64,000 bases of DNA from contig NZ_BOML01000019.1 in NCBI RefSeq assembly GCF_016862175.1, forward strand, positions 372,001 through 436,000. The letters are read 5' to 3'. The translations under genes were made by a program, and so were the position numbers. This document shows positions 41,544 through 49,976 of this stretch, piece after piece (the stretch's first letter is position 1; each line of letters begins with the position of its first letter). Source of the stretch: Paractinoplanes durhamensis (GTDB lineage: Bacteria; Actinomycetota; Actinomycetes; Mycobacteriales; Micromonosporaceae). The notes under the pieces were generated by a model. That model had not been told where the DNA came from and did not search any database. It saw only the letters and a list, made by a program, of their open reading frames with translations.

Positions 41544-41837
41544 CTACACGCCGGCCGGGTCCTTGAACGGGTTGTGTTCGGCGATCAGCTTGTCGATGCG
41601 GGCCTGGTCGACACGGCGGGTCACCGTGCCGACCTCCTGGGCGTCGCGGACACACTTGGCCAGGGTGAACGACGACGTCACCACGTAGAGCAGGCCGATG
41701 GCGAGGAAGCCGCGGATCCAGCCGCCCACCGGCAGGTAGTAGATGCCCACCGCCAGGGCGAGCAGGGCGATCGCGAAGGATGCGGCCGCCTGTGCGTAGA
41801 AGGCCGTGGTGACCTTCGGCTGCGGATTGATGTCCAT
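41544..41837 (-). CDS. YiaA/YiaB-type two-helix membrane protein
   Basis: This 97-residue protein has two hydrophobic helices (AAASFAIALLALAVGIYYLPV and GFLAIGLLYVVTSSFTLA) followed by the typical KCVRDAQE segment and an amphipathic C-terminus (VDQARIDKLIAEHNPF). This is the YiaA/B domain pattern of actinobacteria. ATG 41837 is preferred because AAGG lies 9 nt upstream; ATG 41846 is an alternative. Function is unknown. It follows the ECF sigma gene on the same strand, 62 bp away. Confidence 0.8.
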   Translation of the reverse strand: MDINPQPKVTTAFYAQAAASFAIALLALAVGIYYLPVGGWIRGFLAIGLLYVVTSSFTLAKCVRDAQEVGTVTRRVDQARIDKLIAEHNPFKDPAGV

Positions 41838-41899
41838 GGCGGTCATCCTTGCCGGGACACTGACCGCCGCGAATGAGTGCGGATACTCAACGTGGGCCA

Positions 41900-42493
41900 C
41901 TACTCGGTAAGGCGGAAGTCCTCGCCGAGCAGGGTCCGCAAGCGAGCCAGCGCCCGCGCGTTGCGCATCTTCACCACCGACACCGACACGCCGAGGATGG
42001 TGGACACCGTGTCGACGCTGTGGTCCTCGGCGTGCCGCAGCACCAGCACCGCCCGGTCCTCCACGCTCAGCCGGGCCAGCGCGTCCACCAGGGCGAGGCG
42101 CAGCTCCGGCGACCCGGCCGCGGCGGTGCCGTCCGGCTGGTCCGGCATCTCGGCCAGCACGATCTCCGAGCCGCTGCGCCGTTTCTGCTGGTCGAAGACC
42201 AGGTTCATGAGGACGCGGCGGCTGTAGCCCTCGAGGTTGGGGCCGGTGCGGATCCGGTCCCAGGCCGTGTACATCTTGGTGAATGTGTGCTGGGTCAGGT
42301 CCTGGGCGAGATGCCAGTCCCGGGTCATCAGGTAGGCACTGCGGCGCAGCCTGGTGGCGGCGGACTCGACGAACGCGGTGAACTCGGCGTCCCGGGCCGC
42401 CCTCGCCCGGCGGCGGCCCGCACCCCAGCCGGCCGGCCCTCCGGTCCGGGTGGTGTCGTCGGCGACCCGGGGCGACGTCACGGTTTCCGTCAC
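41900..42493 (-). CDS. ECF/SigE-family RNA polymerase sigma factor
   Basis: This 197-residue protein has region 2 FVESAATRLRRSAYLMTRDWHLAQDLTQHTFTKMYTAWDRI and region 4 ALVDALARLSVEDRAVLVLRHAEDHSVDTVSTILGVSVSVVKMRNARALARLR, which is the SigE-family actinobacterial ECF pattern. The GTG start overlaps the stop of the membrane protein gene upstream (GTGA), a coupling usual for sigma/anti-sigma pairs, though here the membrane gene comes first. Its regulon is unknown. Confidence 0.9.
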   Translation of the reverse strand: MTETVTSPRVADDTTRTGGPAGWGAGRRRARAARDAEFTAFVESAATRLRRSAYLMTRDWHLAQDLTQHTFTKMYTAWDRIRTGPNLEGYSRRVLMNLVFDQQKRRSGSEIVLAEMPDQPDGTAAAGSPELRLALVDALARLSVEDRAVLVLRHAEDHSVDTVSTILGVSVSVVKMRNARALARLRTLLGEDFRLTE

Positions 42494-43104
42494 TGGACCC
42501 CACCGACCGCGGCGTTCTGCGGGCAGCGCCGGCCGACGACGTCCTGGACGCCGGTCTGCTCCTGGTATTTCGCGACGAAGGCCGGTGACGTCGACGCGTC
42601 CGCCAGCCGGACCCGGAACGACTCGGGCAGATCCTTCGGGCTGACCGCCGCGACGAAGTCGGGGGAGTCCTTCCACAGCTCCCGGAACTTCTCGTACGCC
42701 GACTGGCGGTCCTCGAAGACCAGCTGCTCCACCCGGGAGTCGCCCTGCAGCGCCGCCAGGATCGCCGCGCGCTGCGCCTGGGTCACCTCGGACGTCAGGA
42801 AGATGGCCACATCGGTGGCACCGGCCGCCTTCAGCGAGCAGCCCGGCGAGGCGAGCGGCATCATCGCCGCGGCGACGGTGGTCGGTTGGTCGGACGGCTG
42901 GGCCGGCTGGGACCGCAGGTTGACGCCGCCCGCCACCCCCAGTACCAGCACCACGCCGGCCGCCGCACCCACGGCGGCCATCTGCCTCCGCCGGCGGCGT
43001 ACCCGGCCGCCCCGGGCGATGGCGGCGTGCGCCATCTCGCCGGGGTCGAAGCCGGGGTCATCACTGACCGCCTGATCGAAGTGTTCCCGCAGGTTCGCGT
43101 CCAC
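42490..43104 (-). CDS. membrane protein with FtsX-like extracellular domain, putative partner of the sigma factor
   Basis: This 204-residue protein has a cytoplasmic N-terminus of about 40 residues with RGGRVRRRRR at the membrane boundary, one transmembrane helix (MAAVGAAAGVVLVLGVAGG), and an outside domain of about 130 residues. That domain reads like the FtsX extracellular domain: DVAIFLTSEVTQAQRAAILAAL, RVEQLVFEDRQSAYEKFRELW, and LPESFRVRLADAS. Single-pass topology plus coupling to an ECF gene suggests an anti-sigma or sensor role. The cytoplasmic part is short and lacks an obvious zinc-binding anti-sigma motif. GTG start. Confidence 0.75.
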   Translation of the reverse strand: MDANLREHFDQAVSDDPGFDPGEMAHAAIARGGRVRRRRRQMAAVGAAAGVVLVLGVAGGVNLRSQPAQPSDQPTTVAAAMMPLASPGCSLKAAGATDVAIFLTSEVTQAQRAAILAALQGDSRVEQLVFEDRQSAYEKFRELWKDSPDFVAAVSPKDLPESFRVRLADASTSPAFVAKYQEQTGVQDVVGRRCPQNAAVGGVQ

Positions 43105-43167
43105 TGGTCCGTTCTCCTTCGTCCGGTCCGTCCTCTGCTGTTAGGACCGGATGGAGCCCCGAAATGG

Positions 43168-43971
43168 TCACACCAGGGCGCGGATCCGTTCGGCGACCAC
43201 GACCGCGCCCTTGCCGAGCAGGATCGTGTAGTGGTTGACGTCCGGCACGATCTGCGCCGACGCGGCCGCCAGGACCGCCGCCGGATACATGCCGGTCTCC
43301 TCGTCCTGCATGCCGCGCGGTGCCCCGAGCAGCGGGAACGGCGCCGGCGCCGGCGAGGTCAGCATGTCCTTGGCGTCGGCCCGCACGGCGTCCAGGAGGC
43401 ATGAGGAGCCGGTGCCGTTGAAGTCGCGGAGCACGTAGTCGGTGACGTCGGGCGACCAGTATTTCCCCAGCGCCGGATTCATCCGGAAGAAGTCGAGGTA
43501 GGCGTCGGCCGACTCGAACGTCATCGACAGCCGCCGCATGGCCGGTCCGATGGTGGCGTGCAGCGCGGTGTCGACGTCGACCCCGGGCGGCAGCGGCAAC
43601 GGCAGCCCGCCGTCGACGAGCAGCACCGACGACACCCGCGACGGATGGAGCCGGGCGGTCTCGGTGACCACGAACCCGCCCATCGAATGCCCGGTCAGCG
43701 CGACCCGCTCCAGCCCGAGGTGATCGGCGATCGCGATCAGGTCGGCCGCGTGCGCCGCCATCCCGAACGGCCCGGTGATCCCCGAGCTCCGCGCCCGCCC
43801 GCGAAGGTCCGGAGCCACCAGCCGTACGCTGCCGCCCAGCTCCCGGGCCACCGCCGCCCACGAGACCGCGTTGGCGGTGATCCCGTGCGCCGCGATCACC
43901 ACCGGCCCGTCCCCGGGCCAGGCCACGACCCGGAGCTGCCCACCGTCAACCGCTACATCGAATTCCTCCAC
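43168..43971 (-). CDS. alpha/beta-hydrolase
   Basis: This 267-residue protein has oxyanion strand IAAHGITANAVSW, nucleophile elbow VALTGHSMGGFVV (Ser), and His late in VPDVNHYTILLG. An acid is probably in the segment before it. GTG start. The substrate cannot be told; esterase, C-C hydrolase or dehalogenase-like activities are possible. The 63-bp gap to the membrane protein start is divergent-free, with no visible site. Confidence 0.85.
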   Translation of the reverse strand: MEEFDVAVDGGQLRVVAWPGDGPVVIAAHGITANAVSWAAVARELGGSVRLVAPDLRGRARSSGITGPFGMAAHAADLIAIADHLGLERVALTGHSMGGFVVTETARLHPSRVSSVLLVDGGLPLPLPPGVDVDTALHATIGPAMRRLSMTFESADAYLDFFRMNPALGKYWSPDVTDYVLRDFNGTGSSCLLDAVRADAKDMLTSPAPAPFPLLGAPRGMQDEETGMYPAAVLAAASAQIVPDVNHYTILLGKGAVVVAERIRALV

Positions 43972-43980
43972 CCCGACAGC

Positions 43981-45888
43981 CTAGGTGGAGAGCGGGCCGC
44001 TCAACCGGTGCAGGCGCAGGGCGAGCTGCAGGTCGAGGGCGCGGGCCGGGGTCTGCCAGTCGGCGCCGAGGAGGCTGCCGATGCGGTCCAGGCGCTGGGT
44101 CACGGTGTTCACGTGGACGTGCAGGGTCTCGGCCGCCCGGGACAGGCTGCCGCCCGCCCCGAAGTAGGCCTCCAGGGTCTTGAGCAGGGCCGTTCCGCGG
44201 CGGGTGTCGTAGTCGAGGACCGGGCCGATCGCCGCGCCCACGAAGGCGGGCACGTCCCGGCGGTCGCCGAGCAGCAGCCCCACGTAGCCGAGTTCGGTGT
44301 TGCTCGCGCCCTCCCCGGCGCGGCCGAGGGCGATCAGGGCGGTCGCGCACGAGTCGGCCTCGCGGTAGTGCACGCCGATCGCGGCCGGCGCGGACGCGGG
44401 CCCGGCGGCGCCCGCGGTGACCGGGTCGCCGACCGCCCGGGACAGCTCCTTGGCCACGGTGCGGGCGGCGGCGGCCGGGTCGGTGCCGGGCAGGATCAGG
44501 GCCAGCCGGCCGTCCTTGGCCACGGCCAGGCCGCCGCGGCCGGCGGCGAACGTGCGCGCCCAGGACACCGCCCGCTGGCGCAGGCCACCCTCGGCCCGGC
44601 CGGCCGCGACCACCACCACGTGCGCGGCGTCCAGGTCGACGCCGAGGCGCCGGGCCCGGGTGCGCAGCGCCTGCTCGTCGCGGACCGGCCGGCCGATCAG
44701 GTCGTCGAGCAGCTCGCCGCGGACCTGGCCCTCGGCCTCGGCGACGGTGCGGCGGAACAGCAGCAGCAGCGCGGTGATCTGCGCGGCCCGTTCGAGGATC
44801 CGCTGGTCGGCGCCCGCGAGGGGGTGGCTGGGGTGGAAGACCAGGGCACCCAGGTTGTCGGCGCCGGCCACCACCGCGGCCACGTACGCGTCGCCGCGCT
44901 GCACGCTGCGCCCGGCCCCGCGGGACGCGGCGACCGCCTCGGCCATGTCGGCGGCGTCCAGCCCGGGCAGCCCGCCCGGCCAGGCCGGCGACTTCGCCAC
45001 CGCCAGTTCGCGGCCGGTCGCGTCCAGCACCAGCAGGGCGCCGCCGAGCACGTCGACCAGGTCGGCGGCCACCTCCTCGACCCCGCCGCCCCGCAGCACC
45101 AGGGCGGTCATCCGGTCGTGGGCGCCGGCCGCGCGCTCCACCGACGCGCTGTGCGCCTGGATCACCGTGTTCGCGGCGGACAGCTCGGCCAGCGCGGCCT
45201 GGGTCTCGGTGAGCAGCCGGGCGGTGTCGATGGCGATCGCGGCGTGCGCGGCCAGCGACGCGAGCAGGGCGACCTCCTCGCGGGCGAACGCCCGCTCGGT
45301 GCGGTCGGCGGCGAACAGCACACCGATCACGCTGCTGCCCAACCGCAGGGGTACGCCGAGGATGGCGACGAGCCCCTCATCGCGTACGCCGGTGTCGATC
45401 TCCGCCGTGTGCCGGTAGCGGGGGTCCTGGCCGTAGTCGGCCGTCGCATACGGGGTGCCGGAGACCGCGACCAGCCCGCCCAGCCCGGCCCCGGCCGGCA
45501 GCCGCAGGGTCTGGAAGCTGGCCGCCACCGAGCCGTCGGTGATCCGCATGTAGGTGTCGCCGCGCTGCGGGTCGTCGAGGGTCAGGTAGGAGACGTCCGC
45601 GCCGAGCAGGGTGCGGGCCCGGTGCACGATCGCCCGCAGCACCGCGTCGAGATCGCGGAGCCCGGCGAGGTCGCTCGCCGTGTCGTACAGCGCGGAAAGC
45701 TCTTCCTCGCGGCGCCGGCGCCGCTCCAGCAGGGCCCGGACCCGCAGCGCCGCGACTTTGATCTCCTCGAGCTCGGCGAGATCGTCGGCGGCGGCACCGG
45801 CCTGCCGGGCGGCGAGGATCGGGCGCTCGAACTCGACCGGCGCGGCCTCCCGGGCCAGCAGGTCGAGGTATTCGAGCGGGTTCAGCAT
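43981..45888 (-). CDS. GAF-domain transcriptional regulator of the PucR/CdaR type
   Basis: This is about 635 residues. A short coiled coil (ERRRRREEELSALY) leads to a GAF domain (about 75-230, ILGVPLRLGSSVIGVLFAADR). A second sensor-like region follows, then a C-terminal PucR-type HTH (LLKTLEAYFGAGGSLSRAAETLHVHVNTVTQRLDRIGSLLG). ATG 45888 is used; a TTG start 3 codons earlier is possible. It follows the 3-hydroxybutyrate dehydrogenase gene by 11 bp and is likely cotranscribed with it, so it may control fatty-acid or hydroxybutyrate use. Confidence 0.88.
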   Translation of the reverse strand: MLNPLEYLDLLAREAAPVEFERPILAARQAGAAADDLAELEEIKVAALRVRALLERRRRREEELSALYDTASDLAGLRDLDAVLRAIVHRARTLLGADVSYLTLDDPQRGDTYMRITDGSVAASFQTLRLPAGAGLGGLVAVSGTPYATADYGQDPRYRHTAEIDTGVRDEGLVAILGVPLRLGSSVIGVLFAADRTERAFAREEVALLASLAAHAAIAIDTARLLTETQAALAELSAANTVIQAHSASVERAAGAHDRMTALVLRGGGVEEVAADLVDVLGGALLVLDATGRELAVAKSPAWPGGLPGLDAADMAEAVAASRGAGRSVQRGDAYVAAVVAGADNLGALVFHPSHPLAGADQRILERAAQITALLLLFRRTVAEAEGQVRGELLDDLIGRPVRDEQALRTRARRLGVDLDAAHVVVVAAGRAEGGLRQRAVSWARTFAAGRGGLAVAKDGRLALILPGTDPAAAARTVAKELSRAVGDPVTAGAAGPASAPAAIGVHYREADSCATALIALGRAGEGASNTELGYVGLLLGDRRDVPAFVGAAIGPVLDYDTRRGTALLKTLEAYFGAGGSLSRAAETLHVHVNTVTQRLDRIGSLLGADWQTPARALDLQLALRLHRLSGPLST

Positions 45889-45899
45889 GATCGTCAAAC

Positions 45900-46637
45900 T
45901 TAGTTGGCCGTCCAGCCGCCGTCGATCGTGATCGAGGATCCGGTGATCAGTGCGGCGGGTGGGGTGCAGAGGTAGGCGAGGAGTTCGGCGACCTCGTCCG
46001 GTTCGATGAGCCGTTTGATCGCCGCCCGCTTCAGCATGATCTTCTCGACGACTTCGGATTCCGGGATGCCGTTGAGTTCGGCCTGGTCGGCGATCTGCTT
46101 GTCGACGAGCGGGGTGCGCACGAACGCCGGGCAGATGCAGTTGGAGGTGACCCCGTGCGGGGCGCCTTCGAGGGCGGTCACCTTCGACAGCCCCTCCAGC
46201 CCATGCTTTGCCGTGACATAAGCAGATTTATACGGTGAAGCCAGCAGCCCGTGCACCGACGAGATGTTGACGATCCGGCCCCAGCCCCGGTCGTACATGT
46301 GCGGCAGCACGTGCTTGACCAGCCGGTACGGCGCCTCGACCATGACCTTCTGGATCAGTGCGAACCGGTCGTCGGGGAACTCGGTCAGCGGCGACACGAC
46401 CTGCAGGCCGGCGTTGTTGACCAGCACGTCGACCGTCGCGGGCAGTCCGGCGATCGTCGACAGGTCACTCAGATCGGCGACGATCGTGTTCTCGCCCGGG
46501 TGAAGGTCGACCACGGTGACCGCCGCCCCGGCCGCCGCGAGCCGCTCGGCGCAGGCCTTCCCGATCCCGCTGCCGCCGCCGGTGACCAGGGCGGTCTTGC
46601 CGGACAGGTCCAGGTCGACCACATGCGCCGTCGTCAT
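45900..46637 (-). CDS. 3-hydroxybutyrate dehydrogenase (SDR)
   Basis: This 245-residue protein is a likely NAD-dependent oxidoreductase between 3-hydroxybutyrate and acetoacetate. It has cofactor loop VTGGGSGIGKACAE, NNAG, catalytic Ser in NISSVHGLLASPYKSAYVTAKHG with Tyr and Lys, and a substrate-binding segment NCICPAFVRTPLVDKQIADQA that matches bacterial BDH well. I start at MTTAHVV, because the upstream extension has no coding character. Paired with the PucR-type regulator. Confidence 0.88.
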   Translation of the reverse strand: MTTAHVVDLDLSGKTALVTGGGSGIGKACAERLAAAGAAVTVVDLHPGENTIVADLSDLSTIAGLPATVDVLVNNAGLQVVSPLTEFPDDRFALIQKVMVEAPYRLVKHVLPHMYDRGWGRIVNISSVHGLLASPYKSAYVTAKHGLEGLSKVTALEGAPHGVTSNCICPAFVRTPLVDKQIADQAELNGIPESEVVEKIMLKRAAIKRLIEPDEVAELLAYLCTPPAALITGSSITIDGGWTAN

Positions 46638-46715
46638 GACAGTGAATTTACGAGCCCCGGGCGGCGAACGCACATGTGCCCGCCCCACATAGGTGTGCGG
46701 TAATTTCGGGCGGCG

Positions 46716-47672
46716 ATGACACTTACCCGCCGTAGCGTGCTCGGGGCCGCCCTCGCGGCGGCCGTGGCCGGTTGCGGCCCGGTCGAGGACCCGGCGACCG
46801 GCGGCGGCTCCGGCCCACTGGCCGTCGGCGTGATCCGTTCGACCACGCCCGAGGGCGTCCGGTTCGACCAGGGGCTGCGTGCCGGCCTGCAGTACGCCAC
46901 CAACTACACCGGCAAGATCGGCCGCCGGAGGATCGCCCTGACCCGCCTGGACACCGCGGAGAGTAGGGGGATCCGGCTGCTGGTCAGCGCGGTGACCGGG
47001 GATGCGGCGCTGCGCCTGGCCGCGGCCGCCGAGCGGGACCGGGCACTGTTGATCACGAGCGCCCCGGACGACCGGCTGACCGGCCTAAACCGCTACACGT
47101 TCCGCTGCGGCCACCAGGCATATCAGGACCTGGCCGCGGTGCGGACCCTGGTCCCGGCCGGAGCCCGGGTCGCCGTCCAGGGCCTGGATCGCGCCGCGGC
47201 CGAGACGATCGGGCAGTTCGCCGGCTCGCCGGCCGCCCTCCCACCCGGGATGCCGGCGGTCGGCGTGCTGGGGGAGCGGAGCACCTGGGCGTCCTATCCG
47301 CCGAGCCGGGCCGGAGCGGTGCGGCTGGCCACCAGCTGGGCGGACGGGGCGTTTCGCGGCGGCGCCTACCACGCCCTGCGGATCCGGGTGCCGGGCCTGC
47401 GCACCGACACCGGCCACCAGGAGGGCTTCGCCGCCGCCCAGATGGTCGTCCGGGCGCTGCAGTACGCACCCGGCGACCCCGACGGCATGATCACCGCCCT
47501 GGAAGGCGCGCGGTTGGCGAGCGTCAAGGGCGAGCTGGAGATCCGCGCGACCGACCACGCCCTGCTGCAGCCGATGTTCGAGGTCGCGCTGACCTGGACC
47601 GGAGCGGCCGGCGCGGTCACCGCGACCACGATCGGGACCTTGACCCCCGCGCAAACGGCCCCGCCGCTCTAA
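46716..47672 (+). CDS. exported lipoprotein, periplasmic-binding-protein-like
   Basis: This 318-residue protein begins LTRRSVLGAALAAAVAGC, a Tat-style RR signal ending in a lipobox (VAGC, Cys20). The mature part (GPLAVGVIRSTTPEGVRFDQGLRAGLQYATN and late GFAAAQMVVRALQYAPGDPDGMITAL) follows the Peripla_BP_6 pattern of branched-amino-acid-type receptors, although shorter than usual (about 380) and lacking several central segments. It has no permease neighbours, so it may be a stand-alone sensor or a scavenging relic. Divergent from the dehydrogenase across 78 bp. Confidence 0.75.
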   Translation: MTLTRRSVLGAALAAAVAGCGPVEDPATGGGSGPLAVGVIRSTTPEGVRFDQGLRAGLQYATNYTGKIGRRRIALTRLDTAESRGIRLLVSAVTGDAALRLAAAAERDRALLITSAPDDRLTGLNRYTFRCGHQAYQDLAAVRTLVPAGARVAVQGLDRAAAETIGQFAGSPAALPPGMPAVGVLGERSTWASYPPSRAGAVRLATSWADGAFRGGAYHALRIRVPGLRTDTGHQEGFAAAQMVVRALQYAPGDPDGMITALEGARLASVKGELEIRATDHALLQPMFEVALTWTGAAGAVTATTIGTLTPAQTAPPL

Positions 47673-47681
47673 GCTCGGCTG

Positions 47682-48092
47682 GTGTCCGACGACAGCAGGC
47701 CCGCGCGGGTCGGCGATGTGCACGCGATCGCGCAGGCGATGCCGCACGTCACCGTCGATGACGGCGAGAATCCGGTCTACCAGGTCGGAGGCAAGTCGTT
47801 CGTGTTCTTCCGGAACCCACGCCCCGATGCGGTCGACCCGGTGACCGGCGAGCGCTGGACCGATGTGATCGTGTTCTGGGTGGAGTCCGAGGCCGACAAG
47901 CAGTCCCTCGTGCAGGACGAGTCGACCCCGTTCTTCACCACGGCGCACTTCGACGGCCACCGGTCGGTGCTGCTGCGGGCGAGCCGGGTCGGCGAGCTGA
48001 CCCGCGGCGAGCTGGCCGAGGTCATCCAGGACGCGTGGCTGTCGCGCGCCTCGAAACGCCGCGCCACCGACTGGCTCGCCGCGAGATCATGA
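47682..48092 (+). CDS. MmcQ/YjbR-family protein
   Basis: This 136-residue protein has VTVDDGENPVYQVGGKSFVFFR near the start and LAEVIQDAWLSRAS at the end, matching the small MmcQ/YjbR fold with its conserved Asp/Trp positions. It is a cytoplasmic DNA-binding-like fold of unknown role. GTG start 9 bp after the lipoprotein stop, probably cotranscribed with it. Confidence 0.8.
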   Translation: MSDDSRPARVGDVHAIAQAMPHVTVDDGENPVYQVGGKSFVFFRNPRPDAVDPVTGERWTDVIVFWVESEADKQSLVQDESTPFFTTAHFDGHRSVLLRASRVGELTRGELAEVIQDAWLSRASKRRATDWLAARS

Positions 48093-48102
48093 GGTCATGA
48101 GG

Positions 48103-48777
48103 TCATGACCCGATGCGCGGGCACTCGGCGAGCCGCTTACCAGTGGTCTGACCAAGCAGCCCCCAGGTGTTGCCGGCCAGCCGGAAGCGGTAGTGGAAGA
48201 CGGCGTTCGGGCAGGAATTGTCGGTGTGCGCGTCCACGCCGTAGGCGGTGATCTCCACGACGCCCCGGTTGACCTTGACGCTGTGCACGTACGGGCCCTC
48301 GGTGTGGTCGGTGAGCAGCGTCCCGATCCGCTTCGGCTTCGACACCCGCGAGGTGCCGTCGTAGATCTCCACCGTGGACGGCCAGTAGGACGTGATCGCG
48401 GTGCAGGTCCGCACGACCAGGATGTCCTGCGCCCCGTCGCCGTTGACGTCCCCCGACACGACGTTCTGGATCTCCGGCTTCTGCTCGTCGTACTTGCAGT
48501 CCCGCACGACATCCAGCCAATACGGCATGTGGTCGGTGTCGGCGAGCCGCGGGTCGGCCTTCGTCGCTGATCCGCCACGCCCGGCCGCGGTGTTGGAGGC
48601 GGAAGCGGACGGTGACTGGCTGGACGAAGCCGATGCGGACGGTGAAGCCGAAGCGGTCACGGTGGGCGCGGGAGCCGACGGCGCCGGGGTCGCGGTGGAA
48701 GCGGAATGCGAACAGCCGGCGGCGAAAAGAGCAGCGGCCAACGGAAGAGTCGTGAAGGCGACAATACGACGAGACAT
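48103..48777 (-). CDS. lipoprotein with Ser/Ala/Thr linker and C-terminal secreted domain
   Basis: This 224-residue protein has signal VAFTTLPLAAALFAAGC with lipobox Cys22, a long Ser/Ala/Pro linker (about 23-72), and a domain with DVNGDGAQDILVVRT, which looks like an FG-GAP/EF-hand-type DxNGDGxxD calcium loop. Two cysteines (CKYDE and CTA) could form a disulfide. Function is unknown. ATG 48777; the upstream frame extension is part of the palindromic element. Convergent with the YjbR gene over 10 bp. Confidence 0.78.
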   Translation of the reverse strand: MSRRIVAFTTLPLAAALFAAGCSHSASTATPAPSAPAPTVTASASPSASASSSQSPSASASNTAAGRGGSATKADPRLADTDHMPYWLDVVRDCKYDEQKPEIQNVVSGDVNGDGAQDILVVRTCTAITSYWPSTVEIYDGTSRVSKPKRIGTLLTDHTEGPYVHSVKVNRGVVEITAYGVDAHTDNSCPNAVFHYRFRLAGNTWGLLGQTTGKRLAECPRIGS

Positions 48778-48888
48778 TGGATGATCCCCGCGAGAAAAAT
48801 GGCGGCCACCGATGTGGGCCGTCCTGCCGAGAAGCCTACGAAAGGCCTCGGCGACATTGCTCCCTGCTTCGTGCCACCCCACCCCAAG

Positions 48889-49088
48889 ATATGAGTACGG
48901 GCCTGCCGAGTCCCGTGTTTCTCGGAGCGACCCAGGCGTCGGGTCACGGCCGCAGGGCCACTCTCGCGTGCGGCGGTGGGCAAGCTTCAACCGCAACCCC
49001 GCGCCCCGCGCGAAAGGGGCGCAACGGCCGCTCCCCATCGCCTGGCTTGCCTCGAAAAACACGGGACCGGGCAGGCCCGTACTCATAT
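48889..49088. repeat. 200-bp palindromic element (MITE-like)
   Basis: The outer 50 bp at 48889-48938 match the reverse complement of 49039-49088 at 43 of 50 positions, starting with ATATGAGTACGGGCCTGCC exactly. The interior also pairs, so the whole element is nearly self-complementary; open frames on opposite strands both begin with MSTGLP and end near GPYSY. It fills the 317-bp gap between a lipoprotein gene and the NAD-kinase-like gene and carries no gene of its own. No clear target-site duplication is seen (flanks CAAG / TTTG). Confidence 0.85.
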
Positions 49089-49094
49089 TTTGAT

Positions 49095-49976
49095 TTAGAT
49101 GAGACGGAGCTGACGCCGGGCCACCGAGATTCGCAGACGCTGGCCCCAGGAAAGCTCGATGGCGTCGTTCTCGACGCCGTCGGCGAAAATCACCAAGCGT
49201 TCCGATTCGCTGGTGATTTCCAATTCCTCACCCATTTTGACCAGGCCCGCGTCGCAATTCACGCCGGTCGCGGGGGAGGGCCAGGCCTCCCGGACGAACC
49301 AGCAGAGAATCGGTTCGCCGGGGGCCGGAAATGCGGGTGCGACGGCGCGTTCGCGGGCGATGGAAGCGCACCAGCCGGTCGCTCCGGTGCCGGTGCCGGC
49401 AATGACGCCGGAGGAGGATTGGCGTTCGCGGCGGCCGTCCGGAGTGGTGATCTGATAGCGCGCCGATTGGTGACTCGCGTGCCCGACATAGATCTCGTTG
49501 AGCCCGTAGAGCTCCTGGCCGTCGTCGAGCCGGGCCATGACCATCGTCCGGCTCTGCGCCCCGGCCGTGTCGTGCAGCAGTTTCGGCACGTCGCAGGCCT
49601 GATGCCGGACCAGAACCCCGGCGTTGCGGCCGGGCTCCGGATCCACCCCGATCACCGGCTGCCCGTCCAGATATTTCGCGACATTGGCCACCAGGCCGTC
49701 CTGGCCGATCGCGATCACCACGTCCTCCGGCGCGAACAGGAATCGCGGCAGGTCGGCGCGCTCGACGTGACCGCGCCGCCAATCGGCCGGGATGGCGGCG
49801 CTCACCTGGGTGAGCGCCGCCTGCAGCGCCTCGTGCCGCGCGGTGACCTCGTCGAGGTCGCGCTCCCGTTGCCGCAGGAAATACGCGGCGGCGCCGCGGG
49901 TGCCGTGGCGAGCGAGCAACTCCGCCAGCTCGCTGCGCCGCGTCACCACGACCACCCGGGGGGTGAGCGTGCTCAT
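49095..49976 (-). CDS. NAD-kinase-fold protein, atypical
   Basis: This 293-residue protein has residues 80-110 reading EDVVIAIGQDGLVANVAKYL, where the catalytic GGDGT loop of NAD kinases is changed to GQDGL but Asp93 is kept. The second NAD-kinase motif (TPTGSTAY-like) appears as GTGTGATGW. It may phosphorylate a nucleotide or related molecule, or only bind NAD(H)/ATP. It overlaps the SPFH gene (ATGA), and the pair is divergent from an NrtR-type regulator of NAD metabolism, so an NAD link is likely. Length suits the family. Confidence 0.75.
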   Translation of the reverse strand: MSTLTPRVVVVTRRSELAELLARHGTRGAAAYFLRQRERDLDEVTARHEALQAALTQVSAAIPADWRRGHVERADLPRFLFAPEDVVIAIGQDGLVANVAKYLDGQPVIGVDPEPGRNAGVLVRHQACDVPKLLHDTAGAQSRTMVMARLDDGQELYGLNEIYVGHASHQSARYQITTPDGRRERQSSSGVIAGTGTGATGWCASIARERAVAPAFPAPGEPILCWFVREAWPSPATGVNCDAGLVKMGEELEITSESERLVIFADGVENDAIELSWGQRLRISVARRQLRLI

